Assembly: GCA_018399235.1 (NCBI GenBank)
Contig: JAGYOX010000009.1
Location: 1-43,599 of the forward strand
Direction: 5' to 3'
DNA from: Desulfobacterales bacterium
GTDB lineage: Bacteria > Desulfobacterota > Desulfobacteria > Desulfobacterales > Desulfosalsimonadaceae
DNA length: 43,599 nt
Below are positions 22,811 through 31,877 of the stretch, piece after piece (the stretch's first letter is position 1; the number at the start of each line of letters is the position of its first letter). The translations under genes were made by a program, and so were the position numbers. Under the pieces are notes generated by a model, which made no database searches, was not told the DNA's origin, and was given only the letters and a program-made list of their open reading frames with translations.

Positions 22811-24058
22811 ATGACTGATTCGGAAAAAAGACGCCGGAAACGAGCGTTCATAGCTACTATAAAAATAATCTGCCTGTTCTCGCTGATTATCATTCTTTTC
22901 TTCGCTAAACCCCCATCTTTATTGGCAACGTCAAACCCCCGGGCAATAAAAGGACTGGTTGGGACAGACGATGCGGTGGTGGTTGCAGATGAAAACGGAA
23001 AAATCCTTTTCGCCCAAAATATAGATAAAAAGCTGATTCCCGCCTCGACATTGAAAGTGTTGACCGCATTGGCCGCTATTCATCACCTGGGGCCTGACTA
23101 TCGGTTTCCTACGGAATTTTACATAAATAAAAAAAACGATTTGATTATAAAAGGCTATGGCGACCCCCTGCTGATTTCGGAAGCGGTCAAAGACATCGTT
23201 ATAGTTTTAAAAAAGCGGCTCGACAGGGTCCATGATATTGTTTTAGACGACTCCTATTTCAAACGCCCGATCGAGATTCCAGGCGTCACCGCCGGCTCAC
23301 TTCAGCCCTACAATGCGCCCAACGGGGCTCTATGCGTGAATTTCAACACGGTTGATTTCAAATCAGAAAACGGCCGTATTATAAGCGCCGAGCCGCAGAC
23401 CCCGATGCTGCCGATCGCCTTAAAACGGATTCGGGAAAAAAAAGATGCACCCGCCGGGAGAATTCTTCTATCGGACCGTACCGGAGATACCCTTTTGTAT
23501 ACCGGCCAGATGTTCCGTTATTTCTTAAACAAGGCAGAGGTTAAAACAGGGGGAGATATCAGGGCGGGCAACCTTAAATCTCAAAAAGCCCGGCTGATTT
23601 ATCGGCATGCGTCTGAGTATCCGCTAACCAAAGTCGTTGAAAAGCTTTTCAAGTACTCGAACAATTATATGGCCAATCAGATCCTGTTGGCTGCTGGCGC
23701 GCGGGTATATGGCCCACCGGCAACACTTGAGAAGGGGCTTTGCATGCTAAAGGAATACTGTTGTACCGAGCTTTCCATAAACGGCATGCAGGTGGTGGAA
23801 GGCTCCGGCATTTCCCGGGAAAACCGGATATCCGCCAGAATGTTTATAAAAATTCTGGACGCCTTTGCGCCGTATTATACCCACATGCCAAGAACTGGAA
23901 GGGTCTATTTCAAGACTGGAACATTGGACGGGGTTCAAACCCGCGTGGGGTATATAGAAACACAAAATCAGGGGCTTTATCGATTTGTTATTCTATTGAA
24001 TACGAAAGGAAAGCGAACGGAGCCCATTATTTCAGGAATCAACGAATGGATTCCATAA
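22811..24058 (+). CDS. D-alanyl-D-alanine carboxypeptidase/endopeptidase (S13, PBP4-like)
   Basis: Penicillin-binding protein of peptidase family S13 that trims or cleaves peptidoglycan peptides in the periplasm. The N-terminal 40 residues are basic followed by a hydrophobic helix (CLFSLIIILFFAK), a signal peptide or anchor. Active-site motifs: SxxK in IPASTLKVLT (S79, K82), SxN in KYSNNYMANQ, and KTG in YFKTGTLDGV. At 415 aa it is shorter than classical PBP4 (about 450-480), so part of the domain inserted between SxxK and SxN is reduced. It lies seven bases after dtd and converges with folE2. Confidence 0.88.
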   Translation: MTDSEKRRRKRAFIATIKIICLFSLIIILFFAKPPSLLATSNPRAIKGLVGTDDAVVVADENGKILFAQNIDKKLIPASTLKVLTALAAIHHLGPDYRFPTEFYINKKNDLIIKGYGDPLLISEAVKDIVIVLKKRLDRVHDIVLDDSYFKRPIEIPGVTAGSLQPYNAPNGALCVNFNTVDFKSENGRIISAEPQTPMLPIALKRIREKKDAPAGRILLSDRTGDTLLYTGQMFRYFLNKAEVKTGGDIRAGNLKSQKARLIYRHASEYPLTKVVEKLFKYSNNYMANQILLAAGARVYGPPATLEKGLCMLKEYCCTELSINGMQVVEGSGISRENRISARMFIKILDAFAPYYTHMPRTGRVYFKTGTLDGVQTRVGYIETQNQGLYRFVILLNTKGKRTEPIISGINEWIP

Positions 24059-24116
24059 TTAGACGCTGTAAAAAATTTCTTGCTTTACTTTGCCATCCCA
24101 AAATCGCTTTTTACGA

Positions 24117-24136
24117 GGTCGTCAATATTGACGACC
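24117..24136. other. Perfect 20-bp palindrome
   Basis: GGTCGTCAATATTGACGACC is self-complementary over all 20 bases. It is in the convergent gap between the PBP4-like gene and folE2, and its left part overlaps a copy of the TTTTTACGAG motif (24108-24125). There is no loop and no T run, so it is not a standard terminator. Confidence 0.7.
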
Positions 24137-24147
24137 CTTAACAAAAA

Positions 24148-24196
24148 CCCAATACCTAATACCCAATACCCAAAAAACCTAATACCCAAAAAACCT
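24148..24196. repeat. CCCAATA/CCTAATA tandem words
   Basis: Short tandem words CCCAATA, CCTAATA and CCCAAAAAA, running into the stop codon of folE2. The same words on the other strand occur at 35173-35197 and 35340-35364. Confidence 0.65.
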
Positions 24197-25019
24197 ATAT
24201 TTTCGGCTGTTGACCGCTGGTTATATAGGCATAGGCATTGTGGTTGTGGATGGACTCGTAATTCTCAACCCCCACGGCAAACCACGTGATATTGTTGTCC
24301 GCCTGTAGTTCAAGGGCGATATCCCGAACGATATCTTCCACGAACTTAGGGTTGGCATAGCCCTTTTCCGTGATAAATTTTTCATCCGACCGTTTCAGTA
24401 CCGAATAGATGTCACACGAGGCGCTTCGCTCGACAATTTCGATCATATCCTCAATCCAGATAAATTTCTTAAAGCGGGTGCTCAGACAGACTTTCCCACG
24501 TTGGTTATGGGCGCCCTCATCACTGATTTCCTTTGAACACGGACATACGGATGATATCGGCACGGTGATTTCAGAAACCAGGTCAACCTTGCTGTCAGAA
24601 TTAATGGAACCGATAAACCGGCAGGTATAATCCATTAATCCAGGGGATTTGCTAACCGGTGCGATCTTCTCAATAAAATAGGGAAACATGACTTCGATAT
24701 GGGCGGAGGCGGCATTTAGATGATGCTTCATCTGGCCCAGAATATCGGAGAACGTTTTTAGGGACAGCTTGGGCCGGAACAGGTGCAGCATCTCTACAAA
24801 CCGGCTCATATGGGTCCCCTTGCATTCATGGGGCAGATCAACATACATATTAATCGACGCTACGGTATGTTGATGCCCACGCCCCCTATCCAGTACGGTT
24901 ATCGGATACCGAAGGTCTTTTATGCCGACCTTATTTATGGCAATATTGCGGTAATCCCGCTCATTCTGTACGTCTCTCATTGTATTACAGTTTCGCATGT
25001 TAACGCCAAAATTCGCCAT
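24195..25019 (-). CDS. folE2: GTP cyclohydrolase FolE2
   Basis: Type IB GTP cyclohydrolase, making dihydroneopterin triphosphate for folate (and queuosine) synthesis with metals other than Zn. The 274-aa protein contains INKVGIKDLRYPITVLDR, HMSRFVEML, and the metal/active-site block SSVCPCSKEISDEGAHNQRG with the catalytic cysteine. The family usually starts near MRDVQNERDYRNI, so the true start may be the ATG at 24980 instead of 25019; no strong Shine-Dalgarno marks either. It ends the greA-rpoZ-ttcA-like run. No Zur-type site was recognised. Confidence 0.93.
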   Translation of the reverse strand: MANFGVNMRNCNTMRDVQNERDYRNIAINKVGIKDLRYPITVLDRGRGHQHTVASINMYVDLPHECKGTHMSRFVEMLHLFRPKLSLKTFSDILGQMKHHLNAASAHIEVMFPYFIEKIAPVSKSPGLMDYTCRFIGSINSDSKVDLVSEITVPISSVCPCSKEISDEGAHNQRGKVCLSTRFKKFIWIEDMIEIVERSASCDIYSVLKRSDEKFITEKGYANPKFVEDIVRDIALELQADNNITWFAVGVENYESIHNHNAYAYITSGQQPKI

Positions 25020-25038
25020 GCCAGGGGTTTGGATTAAT

Positions 25039-25761
25039 CTACAGCAGGTACTCCTGATTCACATGGCTTAAGGACCGAAAAATATTATCTTTTATTTTTT
25101 TGTTGCCTCGATAAAGCCGGTTTAACGTATCCTTTATCTCCTGTCGCTTAGATGTTTTTGCGGTTGGACAGGGGCTGTGGAATTCCGGGAATCCCTGATC
25201 GCCGGCGAACTGACGGATACGCATTTCATCGGCAAATGCAAGCGGACGGATAATAGAAAACCGGCCGTTGAAAACTGACTGAACCGGACACATCGTACCC
25301 ATGACGCCTGTATAACAAATATTTATAAAAAAAGTCTCAACAATGTCATCCTTGTGATGGCCAAAGGCAATTTTGTTGCAATCCAGTTCATCGGCGATTT
25401 CAAACAGTCGCTTACGCCGGCGATGCGCACACAAAAAACAGGGATTCTCCAAATTTTCTCTGCTATGGGCGACAATGCCGTTATCCGTATAGTCAATGCG
25501 CAATGAAAAATTCTGTGACTCCGCCCAGGCGTAAAGCTCCTTGTCAAATCCACCGGGAAATCCGGGGTCAATGTAGACCGGAAACAACTTGTAGGATATC
25601 GGGATGCGGGAAAGCCTCTCGGATAGAAACCATAACAGCGTCAGACTGTCTTTCCCGCCGGATACCCCGACCAGAATCCGGTCTCCGTCGGAAATCATGT
25701 CATATTGACTAATGGCGCGGCCAATGTCCCGGTTGATGGCCTTATAGTTGTATTCTGACAT
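25039..25761 (-). CDS. TtcA-family PP-loop ATPase (tRNA thiolation-like)
   Basis: A 240-aa adenine-nucleotide alpha-hydrolase related to TtcA, which thiolates C32 of tRNA. The PP-loop VGVSGGKDSLTLLWFL is near residue 32. The cluster/catalytic cysteine pair CFLC is near residue 107, then FGHHKDDIVETFFINI. The C-terminal SPCPTAKTSKRQEIK supplies another cysteine. It is shorter than E. coli TtcA (311 aa), lacking part of the N- and C-terminal extensions, as in many anaerobes. The exact tRNA position is not provable from sequence. It lies 32 bp after rpoZ and 19 bp before folE2. Confidence 0.87.
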   Translation of the reverse strand: MSEYNYKAINRDIGRAISQYDMISDGDRILVGVSGGKDSLTLLWFLSERLSRIPISYKLFPVYIDPGFPGGFDKELYAWAESQNFSLRIDYTDNGIVAHSRENLENPCFLCAHRRRKRLFEIADELDCNKIAFGHHKDDIVETFFINICYTGVMGTMCPVQSVFNGRFSIIRPLAFADEMRIRQFAGDQGFPEFHSPCPTAKTSKRQEIKDTLNRLYRGNKKIKDNIFRSLSHVNQEYLL

Positions 25762-25793
25762 GATGCTATAACTTACGAAGCCATCAAAACTGC

Positions 25794-26018
25794 TTATTCC
25801 GAAGATTCTTCTATTTCGGTTTCAGTCTTTGCTTCCTTGATAAACACTTTACCGGCGGCAATTTCTCGTAACGCCGTCACTACATCCTCGTTGTTTGAAT
25901 TTTTAATCAAACGCGGCGCCCCTTCGTTTAATTGGCGGACACGCTTGGTCGCCACATGGACAAGAAAAAACCGGTTGGGTATACGTTTTAAACAATCCTC
26001 GATGGTTACCCGTGCCAT
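25794..26018 (-). CDS. rpoZ: RNA polymerase omega subunit
   Basis: Small subunit aiding RNA polymerase assembly. The 74-aa protein begins [20 protein letters not shown] and contains the conserved [13 protein letters not shown] and [13 protein letters not shown]. Length is usual for omega. It is 18 bp downstream of greA, so two transcription proteins sit together. Confidence 0.95.
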   Translation of the reverse strand: MARVTIEDCLKRIPNRFFLVHVATKRVRQLNEGAPRLIKNSNNEDVVTALREIAAGKVFIKEAKTETEIEESSE

Positions 26019-26036
26019 TGTTGGCCTCCATAAATA

Positions 26037-26504
26037 TTATAATATATCGATCAGTTCATATTTTCGTTTGCCGGCCGGTGCCTGAACAACGATTTCGTCC
26101 CCCAGCGTTTTTCCGATAATGGCTGCCCCGAGCGGTGATGTCACGGAAATCCGTCCCCCTTCAATATTTGACTCTTCGGGCCCCACCAGCTGATACGTGA
26201 CTTCCTCTCCGGTATCAATATTTTCAAGCATTACCGTACAGCCGAAAGTCGCCTTATCCCTGGAAACCTTACCGGGATCGATGACATCCGCATTGGCCAG
26301 TTTAAACTCCAAGTCGTTGATCCGACCCTCCAGAAAACGCTGACGATCCTTGGCGGCATCAAACTCCGCGTTTTCAGTCAAATCCCCGTGCGAGCGGGCC
26401 TCTTCAATCGCCTCGATATTGCGCGGCCGCTCAACCGATTTTAACTTATCGAGCTCGGTTTTTAAGGTTTTATAACCTTCTGGGGTCATCGGTATCTGCT
26501 TCAC
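26037..26504 (-). CDS. greA: Transcription elongation factor GreA
   Basis: Rescues backtracked RNA polymerase by stimulating transcript cleavage. The 155-aa protein has the N-terminal coiled coil starting MTPEGYKTLKTELDKLK, the acidic tip HGDLTENAEFDAAKD with conserved Asp and Glu, and the C-terminal FKBP-like domain with SPLGAAIIGKTLGDEIVVQ. Length is standard. It follows leuB by three bases. Confidence 0.96.
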   Translation of the reverse strand: MKQIPMTPEGYKTLKTELDKLKSVERPRNIEAIEEARSHGDLTENAEFDAAKDRQRFLEGRINDLEFKLANADVIDPGKVSRDKATFGCTVMLENIDTGEEVTYQLVGPEESNIEGGRISVTSPLGAAIIGKTLGDEIVVQAPAGKRKYELIDIL

Positions 26505-26507
26505 TGG

Positions 26508-27587
26508 TTAGACTCCTGTTTTCCCTGATTTAATGTAGCCTGCGACAAGATCGCCGACCTCGCTGGTCGAATAGCCCATTTTGCCGGCTGAAACATCTTT
26601 GATATCATCACGGAGGACTTTTTTAACCGCACCTTCAATCGCGGTCGCCGCCTCCTGTTCCCCTATGGTCTCGAGCAGCAGCTGGGTGGATAAAATGGCC
26701 GCAATCGGATTGATAATCTGCTTTCCGGTGTAGCGGGGGGCGGAGCCGCCGATCGGTTCAAACATCGAAACCCCTTCCGGGTTGATGTTGCCGCCTGCGG
26801 CAATTCCCATACCACCCTGGATCATCGCCCCCAGGTCGGTAATAATATCGCCGAACATATTGTCTGTTACCACCACATCAAACCATTCCGGATTTTTTAC
26901 CATCCACATACAGGTGGCATCCACATGGGCATAGTCGGTCTCTATGTCCGGGTAGTCTTTGGCCACCTCATAGAAGGCCCTTTCCCATAGGTCAAACGCA
27001 TAGGTTAATACATTGGTTTTTCCGCACAATGTCAATTTCTTGGCTTTATTGCGGCCCCGGCAATACTCGAATGCATACCGAATGCATCGTTCCACGCCTT
27101 TTCGGGTATTGATCGATTCCTGGATGGCGACTTCGTCCGGGGTGCCTTGTTTTAAAAGGCCGCCGGCTCCTGCATAAAGGCCTTCACTGTTTTCTCGAAT
27201 AACTACAAAATCAATATCTTCAGAGGTTTTGTTTTTTATCGGCGTATAAACGCCCTCATATAACTTAACCGGACGCAAATTAATATACTGATCCATTAAA
27301 AACCGGAGTTTTAATAAAATGCCCTTTTCAAGGATGCCGGGCTTTACATCCGGATGACCGATGGCGCCCAGGAAAATGCTATCCGCTTCGGAGAGTCCCT
27401 GTATCACGGCTTCGGGCAGGATCTCACCGGTCTTGAGATAGTGCTCCCCGCCGATATTATAGTGTTCATAATCAATTGAAAAGCCGAATTCAGCCGCCGC
27501 TGTATCCAACACCTTCAACCCCTCGGCGACCACCTCGGGACCGGTACCGTCACCGGGGATCACTGCAATATTGTAAGCCTTCGCCAT
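26508..27587 (-). CDS. leuB: 3-isopropylmalate dehydrogenase (isocitrate/isopropylmalate DH family)
   Basis: Oxidatively decarboxylates 3-isopropylmalate in leucine synthesis. The 359-aa chain has the family NAD/substrate signatures [10 protein letters not shown] (10-19), [18 protein letters not shown], and [20 protein letters not shown] with the metal aspartates, followed by [13 protein letters not shown]. Tartrate and homoisocitrate dehydrogenases share this fold; leuB is the most likely function, but no other leu gene is adjacent. It starts 70 bp after psd, a gap that holds a copy of the TTTTTACGAG repeat, and precedes greA by three bases. Confidence 0.85.
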   Translation of the reverse strand: MAKAYNIAVIPGDGTGPEVVAEGLKVLDTAAAEFGFSIDYEHYNIGGEHYLKTGEILPEAVIQGLSEADSIFLGAIGHPDVKPGILEKGILLKLRFLMDQYINLRPVKLYEGVYTPIKNKTSEDIDFVVIRENSEGLYAGAGGLLKQGTPDEVAIQESINTRKGVERCIRYAFEYCRGRNKAKKLTLCGKTNVLTYAFDLWERAFYEVAKDYPDIETDYAHVDATCMWMVKNPEWFDVVVTDNMFGDIITDLGAMIQGGMGIAAGGNINPEGVSMFEPIGGSAPRYTGKQIINPIAAILSTQLLLETIGEQEAATAIEGAVKKVLRDDIKDVSAGKMGYSTSEVGDLVAGYIKSGKTGV

Positions 27588-27607
27588 TCGTGTCCGCTCC
27601 TAAACTG

Positions 27608-27653
27608 ATTTTTTACGAGATTGTCAATCCATCATGAAATCGATTTTTACGGG
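27608..27653. repeat. Dispersed TTTTACGAG...GTCAA repeat, copy 3 (extended)
   Basis: Holds TTTTTTACGAGATTGTCAA and, 14 bp further, a second arm CGATTTTTACGGGAG. A similar two-part arrangement occurs at 24096-24125 (CCATCCC..AAATCGCTTTTTACGAG..GTCAA). It lies in the 70-bp gap between psd and leuB. Confidence 0.55.
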
Positions 27654-27657
27654 AGTA

Positions 27658-28338
27658 TCACTTTTGGGGCAAGTATCCGATTATTGATTGCCCCGCCTTC
27701 ACCTTGTCCCCTTTGGCCACATTCAGGGATGTATCCGCCGGGAGATAGACGTCCAGCCGGGAACCGAAGCATATCATGCCGAAACGCGCCCCCCGGATAA
27801 CGCTGTCACCCGGCTGAATTTGGCAGATGATGCGCCGGGCGATCAGGCCGGCGATCTGGACGAAACCGATTTTTTGTCCTTTCTCAGATTCAAGTACGAT
27901 GGCCTGCTGTTCATTATGCATCGAAGCCGCATCCCGATTGGCTGAAAAAAATTTGCCAGGCTTATATAGCGTCTCTTCGATTTTGCCGGAATAGGGAATC
28001 CGGTTAACATGCACGTTAAAAATAGACATGAATATTCCAATTTTTAAACACGGCCCATCGATAAACGGATTTTTTTCAACCAGTTCGGCTTGCACTACCC
28101 GGCCGTCCGCAGGAGAAACCACCGCACCCGCCGTCTCCGGAATAAACCGCTCCGGATCTCGAAAAAAAAATGTAATAAAAAAAGTGGCAATCAACCCCAG
28201 AATGGCAAGCGAAGATATCTCCAGCAGTGCAAATATAAGCGTGCCGAACGCAACCGCATAGATAAGCGGATAGCCCGCATTAGCGATGGGTAGCGCGCTC
28301 GTCTGGGGAGGGTCCACTCGATTAAACCGGCTGTCCAT
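27658..28338 (-). CDS. psd: Phosphatidylserine decarboxylase (short, PSD-B type)
   Basis: Makes phosphatidylethanolamine. The 226-aa protein has two hydrophobic N-terminal segments (PLIYAVAFGTLIFALLEI and AILGLIATFFITFFF), the RDPERFIP motif, SPADGRVV, the histidine block FMSIFNVHVNRIP, and CFGSRLDVYLP, where self-cleavage at Gly-Ser gives the pyruvoyl group. Usually paired with pssA in this clade, but pssA is not adjacent here. It has its own promoter at 28379-28407 and is followed by leuB. Confidence 0.94.
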   Translation of the reverse strand: MDSRFNRVDPPQTSALPIANAGYPLIYAVAFGTLIFALLEISSLAILGLIATFFITFFFRDPERFIPETAGAVVSPADGRVVQAELVEKNPFIDGPCLKIGIFMSIFNVHVNRIPYSGKIEETLYKPGKFFSANRDAASMHNEQQAIVLESEKGQKIGFVQIAGLIARRIICQIQPGDSVIRGARFGMICFGSRLDVYLPADTSLNVAKGDKVKAGQSIIGYLPQK

Positions 28339-28378
28339 AAAAATACACCCACCCTGAGAAAAATAGATTAATCAAATT

Positions 28379-28407
28379 ATAATATTTGTTATCATTTCTT
28401 TTGTCAA
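28379..28407 (-). promoter_or_regulatory. Sigma-70-type promoter for psd
   Basis: On the minus strand TTGACA (28407-28402), a 17-bp spacer and TATTAT (28384-28379), 41 bp before the psd start codon. Both boxes are close to consensus. Confidence 0.7.
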
Positions 28408-28424
28408 TAAGATTAGCTTTTCAA

Positions 28425-29129
28425 TTAGATTTTTTGATTCTTAAGCGGTCCGGATAGTTTCTGAATTGCATCTGAGGGTCTGATATACCATGGATTCAAT
28501 TGAGAAGCTGGAGTCCCCTGCTGCCGGCTTAAAAGCTGATGGCCCAAAATTCCAACGGTTGCCGCCCGGATCTCATTCTGTCCGGCCGGTGCAAAGATAG
28601 CCAGATCGCCGGCGATATCAGAAATTAAGTCTTTATACAACACCGCCCCGCTGCCTACAAACAGTCGGGGGGCTGAAATGTCTTTGACCGCTGCATCCGG
28701 GGCAGATGCTTTGGCAGGCCAGGACTGGGTTATTTCCCCATCCACACAAGAATAGCCGGCCGTATAGATTTCTCCTTTTCTGGCATCAATCATCGGGCAT
28801 ATGGTGCATGAGGCAAACGGAAACTGGTATGCGAGCGCATCTAAGGCGGATACCCCGGCAACCGGTTTGGATATGGCAAGTGCCAATCCCTTGACGGTGC
28901 TTAACCCGATACGCAGTCCGGTAAAACTGCCCGGCCCGATAGTGACGGCAAACCCGTCAAATCGATTTAAAGACAGTTTGCTGTGGGTCAAGAGGGTATC
29001 AATCATGAACATCAAATGGGTGGAATGGGTATGCCCGTGATTGAGCGTCAACTCGGCAAGAACTGTCCGGTTTTCAACGACCGCCACGCTGCAGATGTTC
29101 GTGGCCGTATCAATCGCAAGGACTTTCAT
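28425..29129 (-). CDS. tsaB: tRNA threonylcarbamoyladenosine biosynthesis protein TsaB
   Basis: Partner of TsaD in making t6A37 of tRNA. The 234-aa protein has an ASKHA fold: LAIDTATNICSVAV at the N-terminus, the LNHGHTHSTHLM region, TIGPGSFTGLRIGLSTVKGLA, and PMIDARKGEIYTAGY. TsaD itself is not in the window. It starts 12 bp downstream of lon, probably in one transcript. Confidence 0.94.
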   Translation of the reverse strand: MKVLAIDTATNICSVAVVENRTVLAELTLNHGHTHSTHLMFMIDTLLTHSKLSLNRFDGFAVTIGPGSFTGLRIGLSTVKGLALAISKPVAGVSALDALAYQFPFASCTICPMIDARKGEIYTAGYSCVDGEITQSWPAKASAPDAAVKDISAPRLFVGSGAVLYKDLISDIAGDLAIFAPAGQNEIRAATVGILGHQLLSRQQGTPASQLNPWYIRPSDAIQKLSGPLKNQKI

Positions 29130-29141
29130 TATACAAGGCCA

Positions 29142-31556
29142 TTATCGTTTTTTAGCGGCTGACTTTTTATCCGAAGAAGGGATCAGGTCTTCCCCAACGG
29201 CTATTGCAATGACCTCATCGATCGATCGCACGGGCACAAATTTGATCTTTCGACGAACGCTTTTGGGGATTTCAGACAGTTCGTTTTTGTTTTTTTCAGG
29301 GATGACAATGGTCTTGATTCCAGAACGAAGGGCACCGATAGATTTCTCCTTGAGGCCGCCGATCGGCAGCACCCGGCCCCGAAGCGTGATTTCTCCGGTC
29401 ATTGCCACGTAAGTATTCACAGGCCGATGCGTCAGTGCCGATATTAATGCCGTGGCCATGGCGATGCCGGCGGAGGGGCCGTCTTTGGGGATGGCGCCGG
29501 CGGGCACATGGATGTGGATATCCAGGTTTTCAAAAAAATTTTTTTTCAGGCCGAAATCCTGACGTCGCGACCGTGCGTAACTAAAAGCCGCGCGGGCTGA
29601 CTCCTGCATGACTTCACCCAACTGCCCGGTTATGATAAGCTCGCCCTTGCCTTCCAGCAGTGAAGCCTCAACATAAAGGACTTCACCGCCGGCTTGGGTC
29701 CAAGCAAGGCCGGTGGCTAACCCAACCTGGCTTTCCTCCTGATCCATTTCAGGCAAAAATTTCGGAATGCCGAGATAATTCTGAAGGTTGCCGCGGGTAA
29801 TTTGAAAAGGCGGCTTTTTGCCTTCCGCGATGCGGCGGGCCGCCTTGCGGCATATACTGCCAAGCTCCCGTTCAAGGTTCCGCAGCCCTGCCTCGGATGT
29901 ATATTCGGTAATAATCTGATTTAAAGCCCGGTCGCTGATTTTTATATCCGATTCAGAAAGCCCGCATTCATCCTTCTTGCGCGAGAGAAGATGCGTCTTT
30001 GCAATGATCTGCTTCTCTTCAGTGGTATAACCGGATAAATGGACGACTTCCATTCGGTCAAGCAGTGCCGAAGGGATTGTATCCGTAAGATTGGCGGTCA
30101 GGATAAACAGCACGTTTGACAAATCAAACGGCAAGTTCAGATAGTGATCACTGAATTGCACGTTTTGTTCCGGATCAAGTGCTTCCAGCAGAGCAGCTGA
30201 TGGGTCCCCTCGAAAATCGCTGCCGATTTTATCGATTTCATCCATCATGAAGACCGGATTTTTGGAGCCGCACTGTTTTAGCCCCTGAAGAATACGCCCC
30301 GGCATGGATCCAATGTATGTCCGCCGGTGGCCCCGAATCTCGGCCTCATCATGGATGCCACCAAGGGAAAACCTGAAAAATTTACGATTCATAGCCGTTG
30401 CAATGGCCTGGCCGAGAGAGGTCTTTCCGACGCCGGGCGGGCCGACAAAGCATAAAATCTGTCCCTTTTTTTTGGGATTTAATTTTCGGACGCTCAGATA
30501 TTCGAGGATTCTGTCCTTCACGTTTTTTAGTCCGTAATGATGCGTATCTAGCATCTTTTTAACCCGGGAAATATCCAGAAAATCCTTTGTGGTTTTACTC
30601 CATGGAAGCTCAACCAGCCAATCCAAATAGGTTCTGACAATAGTAGCTTCAGAGGAATCCGGATGCATCTGTTCCAGGCGCTTCAACTGCTTTTCAGCTT
30701 CCTTGGCAGGCCCTTTAGGCAGCTTGGCCTGTTTTAAACGTTTTCTGTATTCCGAGACCTCCTCTGTTTTTTCATCATCGCCCAGCTCGCGGTTGATCGC
30801 TCGAACCTGTTCACGGAGAAAATAGTCCCGCTGGCTTTTGGAGATTTCATCTCTTACATCGGACTGAATCTTGGCCTGAACTGCAGAGAGCTCCACTTCA
30901 CGGCTTAAAAAGTCATTGACCCTTCGAAGGCGATCGATTGGGTCGGAAACCTCAAGAAGGCTCTGGGCTTCCTCGATCTTCAGCTTCAGATTGGATGATA
31001 CCAGATCCGCCAGTTTTCCCGGATGTTCGATATCTTCTAGCAGCATACCGATTTCACTGGTATATTCACCCCTTAGATTTAAGATTTTTTCACAGTTTTC
31101 CCGTATGTTACGCATCAATGCCTGATGTTCTACTTCAATAGACTCATAAGAAATATCCGGAATTAAATTAATTTTTACATTATAAAAATATTTTTTTGCA
31201 GTGAATCTATAAACTTTTCCCTTTTCAAGCCCTTGGATCAACACCTTGAAATGGCCTTCCGGCAGTTTCAAGACGCGAAGTATACGACATACGGTGCCAA
31301 CCCGATAAATATCATCCGGCTTGGGCTCCTCGAGCGAGGGATCCTTCTGGGTGGCGAGAAACAACATTCGGTCCGTTTCCATGGCCGCCTCAACCGCCTG
31401 AATGGATTTTTCCCGGCCGATGTACAATGGCAACACCATATCGGGAAAAATAACCACGTCGCGAACAGGCAGCAGGGGCAGTTTATCCGGTATATCCTCA
31501 ACCTGATCATCTTCTTGAAGTAGGGTGACGAGATCGTCTTTGTCTGTTTCAGCCAT
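29142..31556 (-). CDS. lon: Lon endopeptidase (ATP-dependent)
   Basis: Cytoplasmic AAA+ protease. The 804-aa chain has the N-terminal LAN domain (LPLLPVRDVVIFPDMVLPLY), a coiled coil with DYFLREQVRAINRELGDDE, Walker A GPPGVGKTS, Walker B VFMMDEIDKIG, and the protease domain with catalytic serine in KDGPSAGIAMATAL and lysine in GGLKEKSIGALRSGI. Length is typical of bacterial LonA. AGGAGAA precedes the ATG. No CIRCE-type heat-shock operator is seen upstream. Confidence 0.97.
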   Translation of the reverse strand: MAETDKDDLVTLLQEDDQVEDIPDKLPLLPVRDVVIFPDMVLPLYIGREKSIQAVEAAMETDRMLFLATQKDPSLEEPKPDDIYRVGTVCRILRVLKLPEGHFKVLIQGLEKGKVYRFTAKKYFYNVKINLIPDISYESIEVEHQALMRNIRENCEKILNLRGEYTSEIGMLLEDIEHPGKLADLVSSNLKLKIEEAQSLLEVSDPIDRLRRVNDFLSREVELSAVQAKIQSDVRDEISKSQRDYFLREQVRAINRELGDDEKTEEVSEYRKRLKQAKLPKGPAKEAEKQLKRLEQMHPDSSEATIVRTYLDWLVELPWSKTTKDFLDISRVKKMLDTHHYGLKNVKDRILEYLSVRKLNPKKKGQILCFVGPPGVGKTSLGQAIATAMNRKFFRFSLGGIHDEAEIRGHRRTYIGSMPGRILQGLKQCGSKNPVFMMDEIDKIGSDFRGDPSAALLEALDPEQNVQFSDHYLNLPFDLSNVLFILTANLTDTIPSALLDRMEVVHLSGYTTEEKQIIAKTHLLSRKKDECGLSESDIKISDRALNQIITEYTSEAGLRNLERELGSICRKAARRIAEGKKPPFQITRGNLQNYLGIPKFLPEMDQEESQVGLATGLAWTQAGGEVLYVEASLLEGKGELIITGQLGEVMQESARAAFSYARSRRQDFGLKKNFFENLDIHIHVPAGAIPKDGPSAGIAMATALISALTHRPVNTYVAMTGEITLRGRVLPIGGLKEKSIGALRSGIKTIVIPEKNKNELSEIPKSVRRKIKFVPVRSIDEVIAIAVGEDLIPSSDKKSAAKKR

Positions 31557-31607
31557 GTTTCTCCTACAAAAATATAAATATAAATAAACTTTGATGGTTT
31601 TTGTGAA

Positions 31608-31832
31608 TTATTGATTAAATTTAATCACTAACTGGAAAAACTCAATGGTTTTCCTCGCTTTAGCATCATGATCGATTTTTTTAAAACCTGCAGATGAAGT
31701 CTTTGCAATTTTGAACACCCCATTATGGATGTCAATAATAAAAAACATTTTAACCACATTACCGGGTATGATATGACCATCAAAATGAAATTCTGTTAAA
31801 TAACTGCAACACTGAACCCTGAAACCTTGACC
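31608..31832 (-). pseudogene. Possible gene remnant, weakly PilZ-like
   Basis: A minus-strand frame of 74 codons ending in TAA at 31608, closed upstream by another TAA, with no good start codon. Its product includes FHFDGHIIPGNVVKM and AGFKKIDHDAKARKTIEFFQ, which vaguely recalls the second half of a PilZ domain. It could equally be chance. Confidence 0.2.
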
Positions 31833-31837
31833 TTATA

Positions 31838-31860
31838 CCCTAAACCCTAAACCCTAAACC
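31838..31860. repeat. CCCTAAA heptamer repeat
   Basis: Three and a third copies of CCCTAAA, with degenerate copies (ACCCTGAAACC, CCTTATA) just to the left. It lies 18 bp before the prepilin peptidase start. Confidence 0.75.
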
Positions 31861-31877
31861 GTTAAGTTATTTAAAAA

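Larger units (their letters stand above)
31557..31877. other. Divergent gap between lon and prepilin peptidase
   Basis: A 321-bp AT-rich spacer. It contains a 74-codon open minus-strand segment without a start (31608-31832, listed separately) and heptamer repeats at its right end (31838-31860). TTCACA-17 bp-TTTATA words occur ahead of lon on the minus strand but are too weak to call a promoter. Confidence 0.5.

Noticed and set aside
31838-31860. Eukaryotic telomere contamination (CCCTAAA)n
   Set aside because: Only about three copies, inside a bacterial intergenic region between lon and a prepilin peptidase gene.
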